Source of the DNA: Nymphaea colorata
Taxonomy: Eukaryota > Streptophyta > Magnoliopsida > Nymphaeales > Nymphaeaceae
Direction of reading: 5' to 3'
Length of the DNA: 64,000 nucleotides
NCBI RefSeq assembly: GCF_008831285.2
Contig: NC_045138.2
Location: forward strand, 507,143-571,142
Shown here: positions 50,326-61,761 of the stretch, in pieces
Layout of the letters: every line of letters begins with the position of its first letter
Numbering within the stretch: the stretch's first letter is position 1
The notes under the pieces: model-generated
Databases searched by the model: none
Told to the model about the DNA's origin: nothing
The model's input: only the letters and a program-made list of their open reading frames with translations
Program-made: the position numbers and the translations under genes

Positions 50326-52699
50326 TTAGGTTAAAAAAATTCTGACTCCGCCACTATCAGCAAGATGCATTAGAGGTCGAACTGAGATTTGATAAGATAT
50401 ACTAAAAATTGACAAAATCTAGGCCGTTGGCAATAATGTATTCTCATGCTTTAGATAACAAAAAAAGTGATTAATATTAAAACTGTGACACATTTAAGAG
50501 ATTGCAGTCGTCTTATTTCATTTAATTTCCCCTATGGTGGTACCAATTACCAAATCCATTTTGTCTTAACCTAATTAATTTCACATTATAATTTGGTTAG
50601 TTGGGTAAGGTTCATAATAAAAAATTTGGATCTTTTCATATGAAAATATCATGCAGGATGCATCTAGAACTAAATCTGAGAAACAGTCTTCCAAACATGT
50701 TTGAATTTAGAAAACAAGGGTTTGTTCAATTGAAGTCAATGGCATTGAAGGAAGAACTAGATGGTGGTATGCTAAATCATTTGTAGGACAGGAGACCACT
50801 CGTCATGTATGTGCGAATATCATGTGGAGCTAAGCCTGGGTATTGGGTTGTGTACCCAGTACCTAGCTCGACTCGGGCTCGAAAAAAGGCACCGGGTTGA
50901 CCCGATAACTTAGTGGACCGGTCCGGGTAGGCCAGACTAAGCCAGGTTCGACCCGATAAGATTTTATATTAATTTTATTGATTTTTATATATTATAATAT
51001 CTTATTACGATTAGTTATTTTTATGTATTATTTTATACTAATATACATATTTTTTAGTTTTAATCGGGCCAGGATTGGGCTTGGGTTTTAATTGTCGGGT
51101 CGGCTCGATAAGCAGGCCTAGGTGGAGCCAGTAATTTTTCGTTGAACAGATCAAAACTATAATTTCATAATTTTAACAGAAGCTGTAATAAAAACTTTCA
51201 GAATTTTTATTTATGCTAAACTAAAATTTTTGAAATTTACATATAAATTTTTAAATTTGAACCTCGGTGTGAAAACTGGTCGTTGTCGATAGTATTCAGT
51301 TGAGGTCTGTCACTTAGATGTAGACTGAACAGGTTAATTGCAACAAGACTCTGTGATCACATGCACTTTTGCACTCACACATTGGTTATATTGCTTGGAT
51401 ATACAATGAATCGAACCAATTTGAACTCGACTTGAACTTGTTTGTATATGCTCAACTTGATCTCGACTTGAACTTGTTTGAATTATGAGTCATAAAAGAG
51501 TCGAGTTCGAGTTCAAAGTCGACTTGACTCGTGTCTTCCCTATAACACTCTTTCCATGGTTTCATTTTCATTAAAAAAAAAAAAAAGAATCAAGTGACAC
51601 ATGCTTAAATGAATTGAGCCAAACAATATATAACCCAGCCAAACTCGAGTTGAACTTAAGGCTGGGTGTCAGATCGGGCACCTAGCCTGACTCGGGCCCG
51701 AAAAAAGGCATCGGGACCGGCTCGGGTGGGCCTGACTAAGCCTTGTTTGACTCGATAATATTTTTAATATTAATTTCATTGATATATATACATACATATA
51801 TATATATATAGTATTTTATTGAATTATTTATATTTATATATTATTTTACATTAAAAACAAATTTTTAATTTAATCGGGCAGAGCTGAACTCGGTTTGAGC
51901 TTGGGTTTTGGGTGTCGGGCCAAGCCCAGGCCCTGGTTTCGGGTGTTAGGCCAGGTCCAGGCCTGGGTTTTGGGTATCGGATGGACCCCAGCACGACTCC
52001 TTATCGAACCGGGCCGGACCAATGCTCAGGTCTAACTGAACTCCAGTCGAGATCCGCTCACTCGTAGCACATTCGTAACTTCCTGCATAATCTGCCCTTC
52101 ACTTGACTCGTATAAAAGAAAATAAATAAGTGTAGCTCGTAGCCGGAATATTTATGCCCTAAATTTTCCAATAGTTAACAGTTAAAGACGATTACTGAGA
52201 GTGTAGTTAGGATATCGACAAGATCCACGAGCATCCAGTAAAGTTTAAGTGCAACACTAGGAGTATGGTGCGAGGGCGTCAAGTGGTTTGGATTTTTCTT
52301 CCAACGAGTGACCCGAATCTTTATATTGGGGTATTGCTGGGGATGTCCACCCTAAGATACAATCTACTGTTTTGATTCATATGCAGATTTGACTGGTTGG
52401 ATTTCATAAGAAAATCCAAATCTGTTTAGGAAAACTGGATGGACGTTTGTTATCGTATTTCATAGCCAATTTCGGTGGACACCTGAATCAGATTACATGG
52501 AAAAATTTGGATAATTAGTATTTGTATACCTAAATCTGAATAAGACTCTGATACTAATAAACAATACCAAATTACTCAATTATGTTGATGTTATATCCGA
52601 TCCAAATCTAATTAGTCAACGTCCCTAAGCAGTGATTCTATTTCTTTCTATCAGAAATTTTCTGACTTTTATTATCAAAAATAAAAAATATTTGAATAC
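50326..52699. repeat. Repeat-rich intergenic DNA with a GGGTCGGGC-type dispersed family
   Basis: Two related blocks lie at about 50840-51125 and 51660-52035. They share CTCGACTCGGGC, CGAAAAAAGGCA.CGGG, GGCC.GACTAAGCC and an end with GGGTGTCGGGCC. An AT-rich dispersed repeat copy lies near 51120-51260 and a TCGAG-rich fragment near 51395-51560. No exon recognised. Confidence 0.55.
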
Positions 52700-52809
52700 C
52701 GCAAAGTCAGCCACGGTCCATTGTTGTGGCGGACAAGCGAGTGGCCCCGACCATTTGAGAGATAAAAGGGCACGAAGTTTTTCAATAGATATTCACTCGT
52801 GTGCGAGCC

Positions 52810-52847
<38 letters not shown>

Positions 52848-53060
52848 ATCCATCGTTGATCGAGAGAAAGAGATGGAGAGAAGAAGGGCTCTACTGGACC
52901 CAGGGAGTTCGCAGACTTCACTTTCATGCTTCTTCTCTTCTCTTCTGTTGTTCACAGCTCTGGATTGCAGGTTTCTTCTTCTCGAGTTCTCCTCTCTTCT
53001 TCGATCACAAAGGGATCTCCATGGGCGAGGGATGAAGATATATTGGTTCCATCCAACGAG
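52700..53060 (+). other. Possible leader or first exon of an unknown transcript
   Basis: More GC-rich than its surroundings. It has a TATA-like GATAAAAGGGC (52759-52769), a GA microsatellite (about 52809-52844), then a CT-rich stretch with CTTCTTCTCTTCTCTTCTG and an ATG in GAGATGGAGAG (52873). The open frame of 63 codons from there has no recognisable domain. It could be an orphaned 5' end of a gene or a non-coding transcript. Nothing decides this from sequence alone. Confidence 0.25.
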
Positions 53061-53814
53061 CTAGAAAGTTGAGCATAAGGTCTATGATGGAGTCGATATC
53101 TGGATGCAAGTGAAATTTTTGGGGATAGTACAGATAAGACTGTCCATGACGCCGTGTTAACAAGGTAAGCTAAAGCTTGAATATAGTGTACTGGAGGCTT
53201 TGGTACAATGTCTAAAGAGTAGTTATCACAAATTATATAATATATTCATTTGCTGGTCTTTAGTTACTCCTTTTGGGTATGTGTATGTTAGCTAGGTTTT
53301 TCACTAGATAGTTATGTAAGAAACTACTTGTTCAGGTAGTCTAGTCACTGATCTATGGTTACGACTACCGCTGCAACAGGCAGGCTTAAATTATTTAAGA
53401 GGATGTCTTGCTCTTGTTCACCAGTATCCATCTAATTATTTACAATTTTATGCGCATAGTGATGCCTAGTGGAAATTCCTCACTCCTCGTAAATTATCAC
53501 ATATCTTAAAAGTTTCCTCTGATCGTGTGTTTTTATGTATATTATTATTCAAAATAAACTGTCACATCTATAATATCCTAAAATATCATCAAATGACATC
53601 TTTTGTGGATACAAATAACTTTCAAAATCTCACATTTTCCCAGAAATAATATAGCAATAGAGGCAATATTTTCTCTTTGGCTTAATATAATTTTATTGAA
53701 AAATACAACCTAAAAAAGAAAGACATCTTCACCCCTAGGTGCAGTGAAAGAGATCGCAAGGATATATAGAGGCTCGAGTAATAGCTTTGACCAATCCAGG
53801 GAACACACACACAC

Positions 53815-53848
<34 letters not shown>

Positions 53849-56159
53849 CATACCATTTTGTGTACTTTATCTTCTTCTTCTTTTATATGAATGCTTCTTA
53901 TGTTGTTCTTTCATGTCTCTCATCTTCAAAACTCATTCATTATCAACTCTCTTGTCTTGTTTTTTTTTCCTTTACGTTGTAGCTGAGGATCTTAATAGCA
54001 TGAATTTCAAATTCATGCTACATGTTAAAAACCATGAATTTAAGATCGGATTTGTGGGAGGTGTCCGATCTTAAATCCATCGACTTGAGATATTTGAGTT
54101 TTCAGATCATCATGGATCTTAGATCTACGGTTAACCAAACACAACCTTACACTTTCAATTCTGCACTTATGGTCTCAAGAATGCACTCTCACATGCTTTA
54201 GTCTTGTTTTTGTTTTTTTTTGATTGGTTTCGGGTTTTAACTTATTGTCTTAAGGATGCAGTTCCATTGCTATTGCACATTTTCTTCTTTGCAAGTTCCA
54301 TTTCGTGAATCTATGTCTTCCCTTTTATGTGGGCAGCCTTAAATTTACAGGATGGTGATGCCTTGGCAAACCAATGTAGTAAAATAAAAGCAGCCCAAGA
54401 GGTCCAATCGTGTGTACTACCATATTGTTTCTTTTTTCTTTTGTTATCTATTCATGAAGATGAAGATAGATGTGTGGTCTTTACATACAATTGTCCTCAA
54501 AGCAGGGGCTAAAACAAGTGTGGGCTACCTGTGGTCTAAACATGACTATATATGTTGTTTCCGAAAGCATCCTCTTTGCCCTTCAACTCAATTACACTCC
54601 AAAAGTCTACCGATGTGCTGTAAAATAAAATTCCAAAGGGCCTCTGACCCAAGTTGAACAAAGGTGAGACCTCAAATCCTCGGATCTCATACATTCAATT
54701 TGAGTTTGATAGCCTTAGTTCTTAGATCTGATGCTACATAAATGGGCATGTTTTGGGAGATTTCAATTTAATCAAGCAATGAATCTCAGTAGCATGGATT
54801 TAAGATCCATGCTACATGTTAAAAACCATGGATTTAAGGTGTGACGGAAGGATGTCCGATCTTAAATCTATGGATTTGAGATCCTAACCACGGACCTGAG
54901 ATTCAATGTGGAACAAACACAACCTCATTTATAATAGATCAGACCTGAGATCTGAGGTAAACAAGCACTGCCAACTTTTTGAACTCCTAATCATCACAAA
55001 GTTGAGAGTTCGAACTACGCCTAGCCAAGTGGATGGAACTCTTGTTGCTTTTATTTTTTATTTGGAAATTAAAGAGAAAAACGTCGCTGTTAAATTTACA
55101 GGATGTTGATTTTGTGGGGTATAAAATAACCCTATCTTAGAGCAATGAATAACCATATTTTATCCATTTATGTTTGATTTGTTCTCCCTTCCATATCACT
55201 TGTAGCTTCTGTCTTTCTTTGACTCCTTATTGGAAGAAATCAGAACAACATAGACAAATGCAACCTGGCTAGTTGGTTTCTAAGAATGGCAATGGATCGG
55301 GTTGGATAAAAAAGTCTGATATGAGTTCATTTTGTCATGATTTTTGAGATTAATTGCAAGGGCTTCATAAACTTAGCTAGATGAAAAATGGGGGCATTTT
55401 TGTCATTTTGGAAAACATATAACCAATGACAAGATACTAATAGATGGGCACATTGTTCATGACTCTAATGTGAATTGAGATGGAACCATTCCTTGTATGA
55501 CACATCTAATAATATGGACTACAGAAATAGTACTCTTGCGACACCTAGAGCACATTGCATGTTCGACGCCCAAGCATGCATACATGCTTGGCGCTCGCAT
55601 GGGCTTGTGGGAGGAGTAATTTCACTGTTTATGAAAGAAATAAGAAAGAGTTTATTGATTTCCTTCTTTACCCTTCAAGGAGGAGGCTTTTCTTTTTACA
55701 AACTGGGGACTTTCTGGTAATTTCAGTTTACTCTAAGTTCTACAATGTCAAAAGAGGTGACCATAAGGTGGAACAGGTTAGACCAATGTCAAATGTGAAT
55801 CCAGATCCAACTATACAAAAGATCCAATTAATTATCTGGATCTAGGAATGGTAACAATTGGATCCAAATCCGACCCACCCACCACCCCAAATGGCTTGCT
55901 GGAAGCAACTTTATAAGGAAACTGACTTCCCTTTAGAGACCAAGCATGCAATCAAATCCCTTTTGGATGCATATTTAAAGGCAAGGCGAACTAACCAAGG
56001 GAACTTATTTGGGATGGCCCAGCTGGGCTGCAGTCCAAATCAAGGCAACTTAATGTGGTTGGTGTACACATGCAACTTGGTTAAAGTTATTTCAAGTGCA
56101 ATTTCTTGTAGCTTTAGGGTTCATCAACATGACTATATTTGATGTGATATGCTGGCTCT
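53061..56159. other. Intergenic, two copies of a palindromic repeat, no gene supported
   Basis: Repeat copies at about 53985-54150 and 54690-54960 share TTAAAAACCATG.ATTTAAG and GTCCGATCTTAAATC. One contains the near-perfect palindrome around GTAGCATGGATTTAAGATCC. A GA run lies at about 53818-53846. Open frames in this stretch are short and featureless. Confidence 0.55.
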
Positions 56160-57422
56160 TACCAACCTTGATCAGGTTTATACCATATCTTATCCATTTG
56201 CAGCCCTACCAAGTCAAGGCCCATAGAGCAGAGATATAAAGCAACATGGATTGTGATCCAAATCTTTGACGAGTCGGGGGGCAGGTCCAAGTTGAGGTTC
56301 ATATCAACTAAGGAGCTTAAACAGCACAGAAAATACTCTAAAAAAAAATATTTTACCACATAAATAACTTCTTGAACTTTTGTCCATGCTAAAATAAAAC
56401 AAAAATCCTTTTGAAGCACTGGTATATATAGGGTTTATGATTTTTTACCTCTAGAAAAAAAGAAAAAATTATGGTTTACATGAAATTTATTTTGTATTTC
56501 TAATACCAACAAGAAAACTCTGCCTCAAAAGCTTTGGTTTCGTATGGCTATAACTTTCATGAAGCACTAGCAATCTTTTTCACTTCTCTAAGCAATAAAG
56601 ATTGTTGGCAATTGGCATTCTCCCCAATTGCGACCTTCTCATAATGAAGCAAAAAAAGGCATCTGACTTCCGTAGTGGTTCAACTCAGTCAAGAATTTTA
56701 GGGCCTAACTTTATCCCTGTTCAAAAAATTAATAAAAAAATAGTTAGATTTATTCTTGGGGTCCTACCAATGACTGGGAATGCAAACGGATCCGATTCGG
56801 CTCCCAAGTGCTAGCACAGCAGGGCTGTCCATGGGCCAGATTTGGTTCGGATGTCCCCCTTACGGTCTTACCACGTGTTTGCATATTTGGATTTGAATTC
56901 AGATTTAAATGCTATTGAATAAATGTTTATTCCATATCCATATCCAAATTTTAAATTTGAAATCTGAATCTAACTTTTAAGTTCTGAATCCAACCTGCTT
57001 TTTTTTATATTAACATGGGTATATGATATTTATTTAAAATTAAACCTAAATTAAGTTCAAATCCAAATCCTATCAGATATCATTTTCAGATCCAAATATG
57101 ATGTAATTTCTTAAATTCAATGTTAATGTTTTTCTCTTCATGTCCGGCTGTTTTAAAGCAATCCATAATGAAATACCCGTTTTCAATCTAATCTATTGAC
57201 ATCCCAAAGTTAATTAACATACAATAAATCTGATGCCTATAAAACTATGGATGGTAAAGAACTCCTAACCTCATGAATCTGAAACTGATTCGTTTGCTTA
57301 ATCAAATCCGAGTCATCATATAAGTAGGTTTCGAGGAATCAATGCATTTGGTATCCACCAATACTTAAATAGCTTTATATTGGTGAATGCTTGCAAGTTG
57401 AAGCACGAGAAAATCTCACCAC
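56160..57422 (+). mobile_element. Foldback-type element, second copy (left end missing)
   Basis: Collinear with about 5360-6620 and extending further right to AAGCACGAGAAAATCTCACC. That end matches the outer left end of the first element in reverse (near 4634-4660). The part before TTGATCAGGTTTATACC (56169) is absent. A minus-strand frame (56419 to 56159) again encodes the PPDSSKIWITIHVALYLC-like peptide. It lies upstream of the intact Root cap exon 1, as the first element lies upstream of the decayed copy. Confidence 0.75.
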
Positions 57423-57438
57423 TTTTTACTTATTAGGA

Positions 57439-57935
57439 GTAGGGATGAACAATGAGTCGAGCTACTCGAACTCGACTCGTTAAAGCTCAGCTCATTTGCT
57501 TAACGAGTTGAGCTCGAGTTCATGGGTCGACTTGTTTAAATAATCGAGTTGAGTTCAAGTTCAACACGTAACTTCCAAGTCGACTCGAGCCTTAATCGAG
57601 TTTGTCGATCCTTAATCGAGTCGAGATCAAGCTCAATACATAATGATGGATATCAATTATATTGAAACAAGTTTGTCGAGCCTTAATCGAGTGGAGCTCG
57701 AGCTCAACAAACAACAAAGAATATCAATTCTATTCAAATGAGTTTGTCGAGCCTTAATCGAGTCGAGCTTGTGCTCAACACATAACTGCTGAATCTAGCT
57801 AGAGCTGCTTCCATCGAGCCATTCTCGAGCTCGAGCCGAGTCGAGCTCGATGTTTCATTAGTTGACCCAACCTCGAGCCGAGTTGAGCTCGAGCTGACTG
57901 AACTCGGGCTCCACTCGGTTCGTGTTCACCCCTAC
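57439..57935. mobile_element. GAGCTCGA-rich MITE with short inverted ends
   Basis: Starts GTAGGGATGAACAATGAG and ends with its approximate inverse (TCGTGTTCACCCCTAC). The interior contains three related tandem units of about 65 bp, each with GAGTTTGTCGAGCCTTAATC and GAGCTCAACA. Fragments of the family lie at 4490-4610, 43940-44100 and 51395-51560. Its dense TCGAGCTCGA palindromes can form hairpins. Confidence 0.6.
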
Positions 57936-58097
57936 TTTGGAGCAAGAAAAAAAAAGGGAAACTTAAAGAAATGGGTTTTGACCAGCAAGTCAAGTGGTGT
58001 AGCTATATATCTCTTTCCACCTTTATGTTAGGTCTTTTTGTTTGTATTCGTGTGTTTTTGGACCGTAAGATTTGACATTTGGTATCAACTGGAGTCC

Positions 58098-58105
58098 TAT
58101 AAAAG
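58098..58105 (+). promoter_or_regulatory. TATA box of the Root cap-like gene
   Basis: TATAAAAG stands 66 bp before the ATG at 58171, giving an expected transcription start near 58130 and a leader of about 40 nt. This is a normal plant arrangement. The promoter region is absent from the decayed copy at 2303-4486. Confidence 0.7.
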
Positions 58106-58170
58106 GGCACTGGGTTTCATTGTTAGGACTCAACAACACATAAACAGTTTGGAAAGAAAGAAAACCGGCC

Positions 58171-59294
58171 ATGGCGAAGGCGTACATGAGAAATTGTTCT
58201 CTTGCTCTTTGCTTGTTGGTGATCATCTTCTCTGTGGAACGGGAGATGGTGGCTGAGGCGAAGCACTACAAGATTGCCCGCTGCAAGGGAGGGAAGAAGC
58301 AGCACTCCCGCTGCCCTGCCTCTTACTACAAGTGCCCCGCTGCTTGCCCTCACCACTGTCAGTTTGACTGCGCATCCTGCAAGCGTATATACCGTAAGTG
58401 TTCGCCAACTTTAGCCATTTCGAAACTCCAAACCTTTTTTATAACAGAGAGAAAGTTGCCTTAAAGTAGGGAAGAACATTTTGATAATTTGTTAAAAAAA
58501 TTATTTATTATAGTTTTACTCTTTTATTTTATTTCTATCTTTACAAAAAAAATTTTTATTGTAAAGGAAATGTATTTTAATCATTAACCATATGGTGCAC
58601 CAATTTTCAGATAGCTGATAATAATGTTCATTTTGCTCTCTCACTCTCTCTCTCTCTCTCACTCTCTCTCGGAAAGTATAGTTGTGTGCACCAATCTTGG
58701 TCACCGATTTAGATCTCGGATATTACTAACAGAAAGTGTAAAGTTGTGAATCATATGATCATGTTGACGGAAAGTTGAGATTAGTACAATTTTCGTATTT
58801 AATTAGTGTTCAAATTCGAGGAAACACACACAAGTATGTAGTCACAAATATCGTTTTTGCATTTTAATGATGAGGTTCTCTCGGGTACAATATCATGAGC
58901 TTAAAAAAAAAATGAACAAACACGATAAATTTTTTAAATAAATTAAAAAACTTAAAAATTAGGAAAACAACAAAAGTGAAAAAACTAAAATGACAACGTT
59001 AAAAAATAAGTACATGACGAGCAAGTAAATATAAAAAAATAAAAACAAGCAATTTCACCTTAAAAAAGAAAAAAACATGAAATCGCCAGGAGCTTTTTTT
59101 ACCTTTTTCGGCTTACCTATTTTTTCCTTTTTTACCACTTTTTTTGAAAAAAATGCATTTTTTGTGGCCATGATATATATACATATATATAATCTGACAT
59201 TTTTCATCTATCTTAAGCTTCTCTAACTACGGCATTTCAATGCAATACATCATGTTGTGTGCTATGAGAGGCGGGCAAACTTTTCCATCCAAAC

Positions 59295-59333
<39 letters not shown>

Positions 59334-59475
59334 TAAACACAAGTCCTTGAATTGGTTCTTCTTCTTAAGTATCAAGTATTAGATATATATCATTCTTTAG
59401 TTCGGCCCCTAAATTGGCCATATAGATGGGGATCAGTATAATCTGTTTGGCTTGTCGAAACCTTTATTGACACAT
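58171..59475 (+). pseudogene. Root cap / LEA-like gene, intact exon 1, exon 2 lost
   Basis: Exon 1 (58171-58393) starts at an ATG in good context (GGCCATGGCG). It encodes a signal peptide (residues about 1-28, hydrophobic core CSLALCLLVIIF) and a cysteine-rich segment with CPASYYKCPAACPHHCQFDC and CASCK. It ends with the donor GTAAGT in phase 1, which fits the phase of exon 2 on the other copy at 3071. This cysteine-rich part precedes the Root cap domain in secreted plant proteins (family knowledge). The intron continues to about 59475, homologous in reverse to 3300-4450. It then breaks into filler DNA, and exon 2 is not found downstream. The exon 1 frame runs on past the donor to 58464, so a truncated secreted peptide could be made. 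Confidence 0.82.
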
Positions 59476-59611
59476 AGCTTTGGTCATAATCTGTTTGGCT
59501 TCTAAATACCGCTGTGTTACAGGGATGGGGCGTGGCTGTCCTGGTTGGTGTCCCTCATATCACCCGAAGCTGTGTCAATAAAGGTTTCGACAAGCCAAAC
59601 AGATTATACTG
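59434..59611. other. Patchwork break-repair junction with inverted arms and an ADH fragment
   Basis: Arms 59434-59474 and 59571-59611 are perfect 41-bp inverted copies. Between them, 59486-59501 repeats 16 bp of the left arm (59438-59453). Then 59504-59557 is an exact 54-bp copy, in reverse, of 8596-8649. This copy spans the intron 8/exon 9 boundary of the ADH-like gene, including its acceptor. The intron part shows the source was genomic DNA, not mRNA. The place is exactly where the Root cap intron loses homology and the foldback element copy begins. Confidence 0.93.
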
Positions 59612-60560
59612 AAATCTTAAATCTGAATTCAAATCTGAATATGCAAACATTTGATGCATCAAATATGGTTAAATCGAAAGGGGACATCCAATCCAAATCT
59701 GGCCCATGGACATCCCTGCTGTGTTAGCACTTCGGAGCCGAATCGAATTCGTTTGCATCCCCAGTCATTGGTTGGACCCCAAAGTAAAGCTAACTATTTT
59801 ATATATATATATATTTTTGAACAGGGATAAAGTTAGGCACTAAAATTCTTGACTGAGTTGAACCACTATGAAAGTCAGATGCCTTTTTCTTTGCTTCATT
59901 GTGAGAAGGTCGCAGTTCGGGAGAATGCCAATTGCCAACAATCTTTATTGCTTAGAAAAAAGGAAAAAGATTGCTAGTGCTTCACCAAAGTTATCGCCAT
60001 AAGAAACAAATGCTTTTGAGGCAGAGGCTTTTTGTTGGTATTAGAAATGCAAATAATTTTCACGTAAATCATAATTATTTTCTTTTTTTGTAGAGGTAAC
60101 AAATCATAAAACCTATATATGGCAGTGCTTCAAAAGGATTTTTGTTTTATTTTACTATGGACAAAAGTTCAAGAAGTTATTTATGCTGTAAAAATATTTT
60201 TTTTTCTGAGAACATTTTCTGTGCTGTTTATGCCCCTTCGTTGATATGGACCTCAACTTGGACCTGCGTCCAGACTCGTCAAAGATTTGGATCACAATCC
60301 ATGTTGCTTTATATCTCTGCTCTCTGGGCCTTGACTTGGTAGGGCTTCAAATGGATCAGATACGGTACAAACCTGATCCAGGGCTTCAAATGGGTCAGTT
60401 TGACACGAAGATCACTGTGGGTGTGTTCCATAAATCTGTCACAAATATTCAGACAAATTTATGGTAAAATTTGTTTAAGTAGTCCACGAATATATCAAAT
60501 ATTTGGAAAATTCATTAAACAATCACACAATGTTCCTCATGCCAAACAGCCTCTACCGGA
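59612..60560 (-). mobile_element. Foldback-type element, third copy (inverted, partial)
   Basis: The reverse complement matches about 5180-6130 of the first element. Examples are the GCCCATGGACATCCCT and CACTTCGGAGCCG region near 59700-59745 and the core near 60240-60400. The peptide frame on the plus strand (60246-60467) reads MDLNLDLRPDSSKIWITIHV and then ALYLCSLGLDLVGLQMD. The terminal inverted repeats are largely missing. Confidence 0.75.
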
Positions 60561-60739
60561 TCCATTTGCAGACAAAAATAAAACACATAGATAGAATTGG
60601 ATTGTGGGATACACATGAATAATGAACAAAAAAGCTGGGAAAAGGGATTAAAAAAAGATAAAAAAAACTCAAGAGATAGGGAAAGACTTGGCATTGCTTT
60701 AAAAAAGAGAAGAACTACAACTCTTGGAAAGAAGCAAAA

Positions 60740-61761
60740 TTAAGTCCCAACACCAAGAAAGTCTATGAATCCAACATTCTTATGCATGGTGCAGGACTCC
60801 TCTGGTTCCTCACTGTGGCTGTTCATAACCCTGAACTTCTGCAGACCAGCCGCTATCTCCTTGCAGAGGCCTGAATTGATGGTATCAGCAGCTTCTTCGT
60901 ATGTGGAAGGCTTGGTTAGGAAGTTGCTCATGGTGATGTCCCCAGGGCTGCTGCTGATGAAGTTGTGAGACCTTCTCTTCCCAAAGAGGCGGACATTGTC
61001 TTCCTCCTCCTCTGAAAAGGGCCTCCTGTTAAGGCTAGGGTCTAAATGATTAAACCACCTGAACCTACAACTTTTACCTACAAGCAAACAGTAAACCCCA
61101 GAAAAGAGAAAATTTCAATATTGGTATCCTGTGCTAATTTTGTGAAATTACAGCAATAATGACAATAATTTAACTAATAATCTTTTAGAAAACAAGTTTT
61201 AGATCATCGTATGTTTGTTCTTTCATTCAAAAGAGTTTCTTTTAAGCATATAAACATGCTAACGTTATTCAGAAATGGAGTTTTGATTGTTAAACTGGGT
61301 ATACATGGCAGATTGTGGGGTTTGAGCTCGAAATTAGACCTCTTGGTTAAGATGGTGCAACTCTACCAGGTCCGCCTTCATTCTGGCCTGGTTGTTTTAT
61401 TATTATCAGCTCTAATTTCTCCTCGAGGACGTGAACATGATGGGAATATGCTGCGAAATCGACGAAGAATGAATGGTTTCTTGTTTTTGCTGCTTGATCG
61501 TGTTGCTGATTTCAACACTTGTTATTGAAGTTCATAAAGGAGGAAGAAAGGAAGATGAAGAATACCAACTTCTGCAAGAACTTTTGCAAGAGAGAGAGAG
61601 AGAGATGTTCAACAGCATGTACCTGATCGACCTTGGAGTTTGGCTGCGATGGAATTCCAATTCTGAGGGCCGTATTGCTCCACGAGCTGTCTGAGCTTTT
61701 CGTCTTCTCCTGGCGTCCAGTGGCCGCGGCGACGGGAAGCGCCAGCACTTGCCTCATCCAT
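60740..61761 (-). CDS. R2R3-MYB-like transcription factor (subgroup 21 type) with truncated R3
   Basis: Two exons: 61761-61623 and 61077-60740, phase-1 intron with GT-AG borders, 158 residues in all. Exon 1 encodes RRGHWTPGEDEKLRQLVEQY and GPQNWNSIAAKLQGRS, the R2 repeat with its regular tryptophans. Exon 2 completes R2 (GKSCRFRWFNHLDPSLNRRP) and starts R3 (FSEEEED). It then jumps to VRLFGKRRSHN, so the remaining R3 helices, about 45 residues, are missing. The C-terminus carries FIDFLGVGT, the end motif of the MYB52/54/105/117 group. That group acts in the nucleus on cell-wall, organ-boundary or meristem genes (family knowledge). Lacking R3, this protein probably binds DNA poorly and might act as an interfering form, or the gene may be decaying. 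The frame is fully open. It lies in a repeat-rich stretch and points toward the foldback element. Confidence 0.82.

Noticed and set aside
57590-57785. Regular GAGTTTGTCGAGCC units resembling a CRISPR-like array
   Set aside because: The units are adjacent and degenerate without unique spacers, lie within a MITE, and the DNA is eukaryotic.
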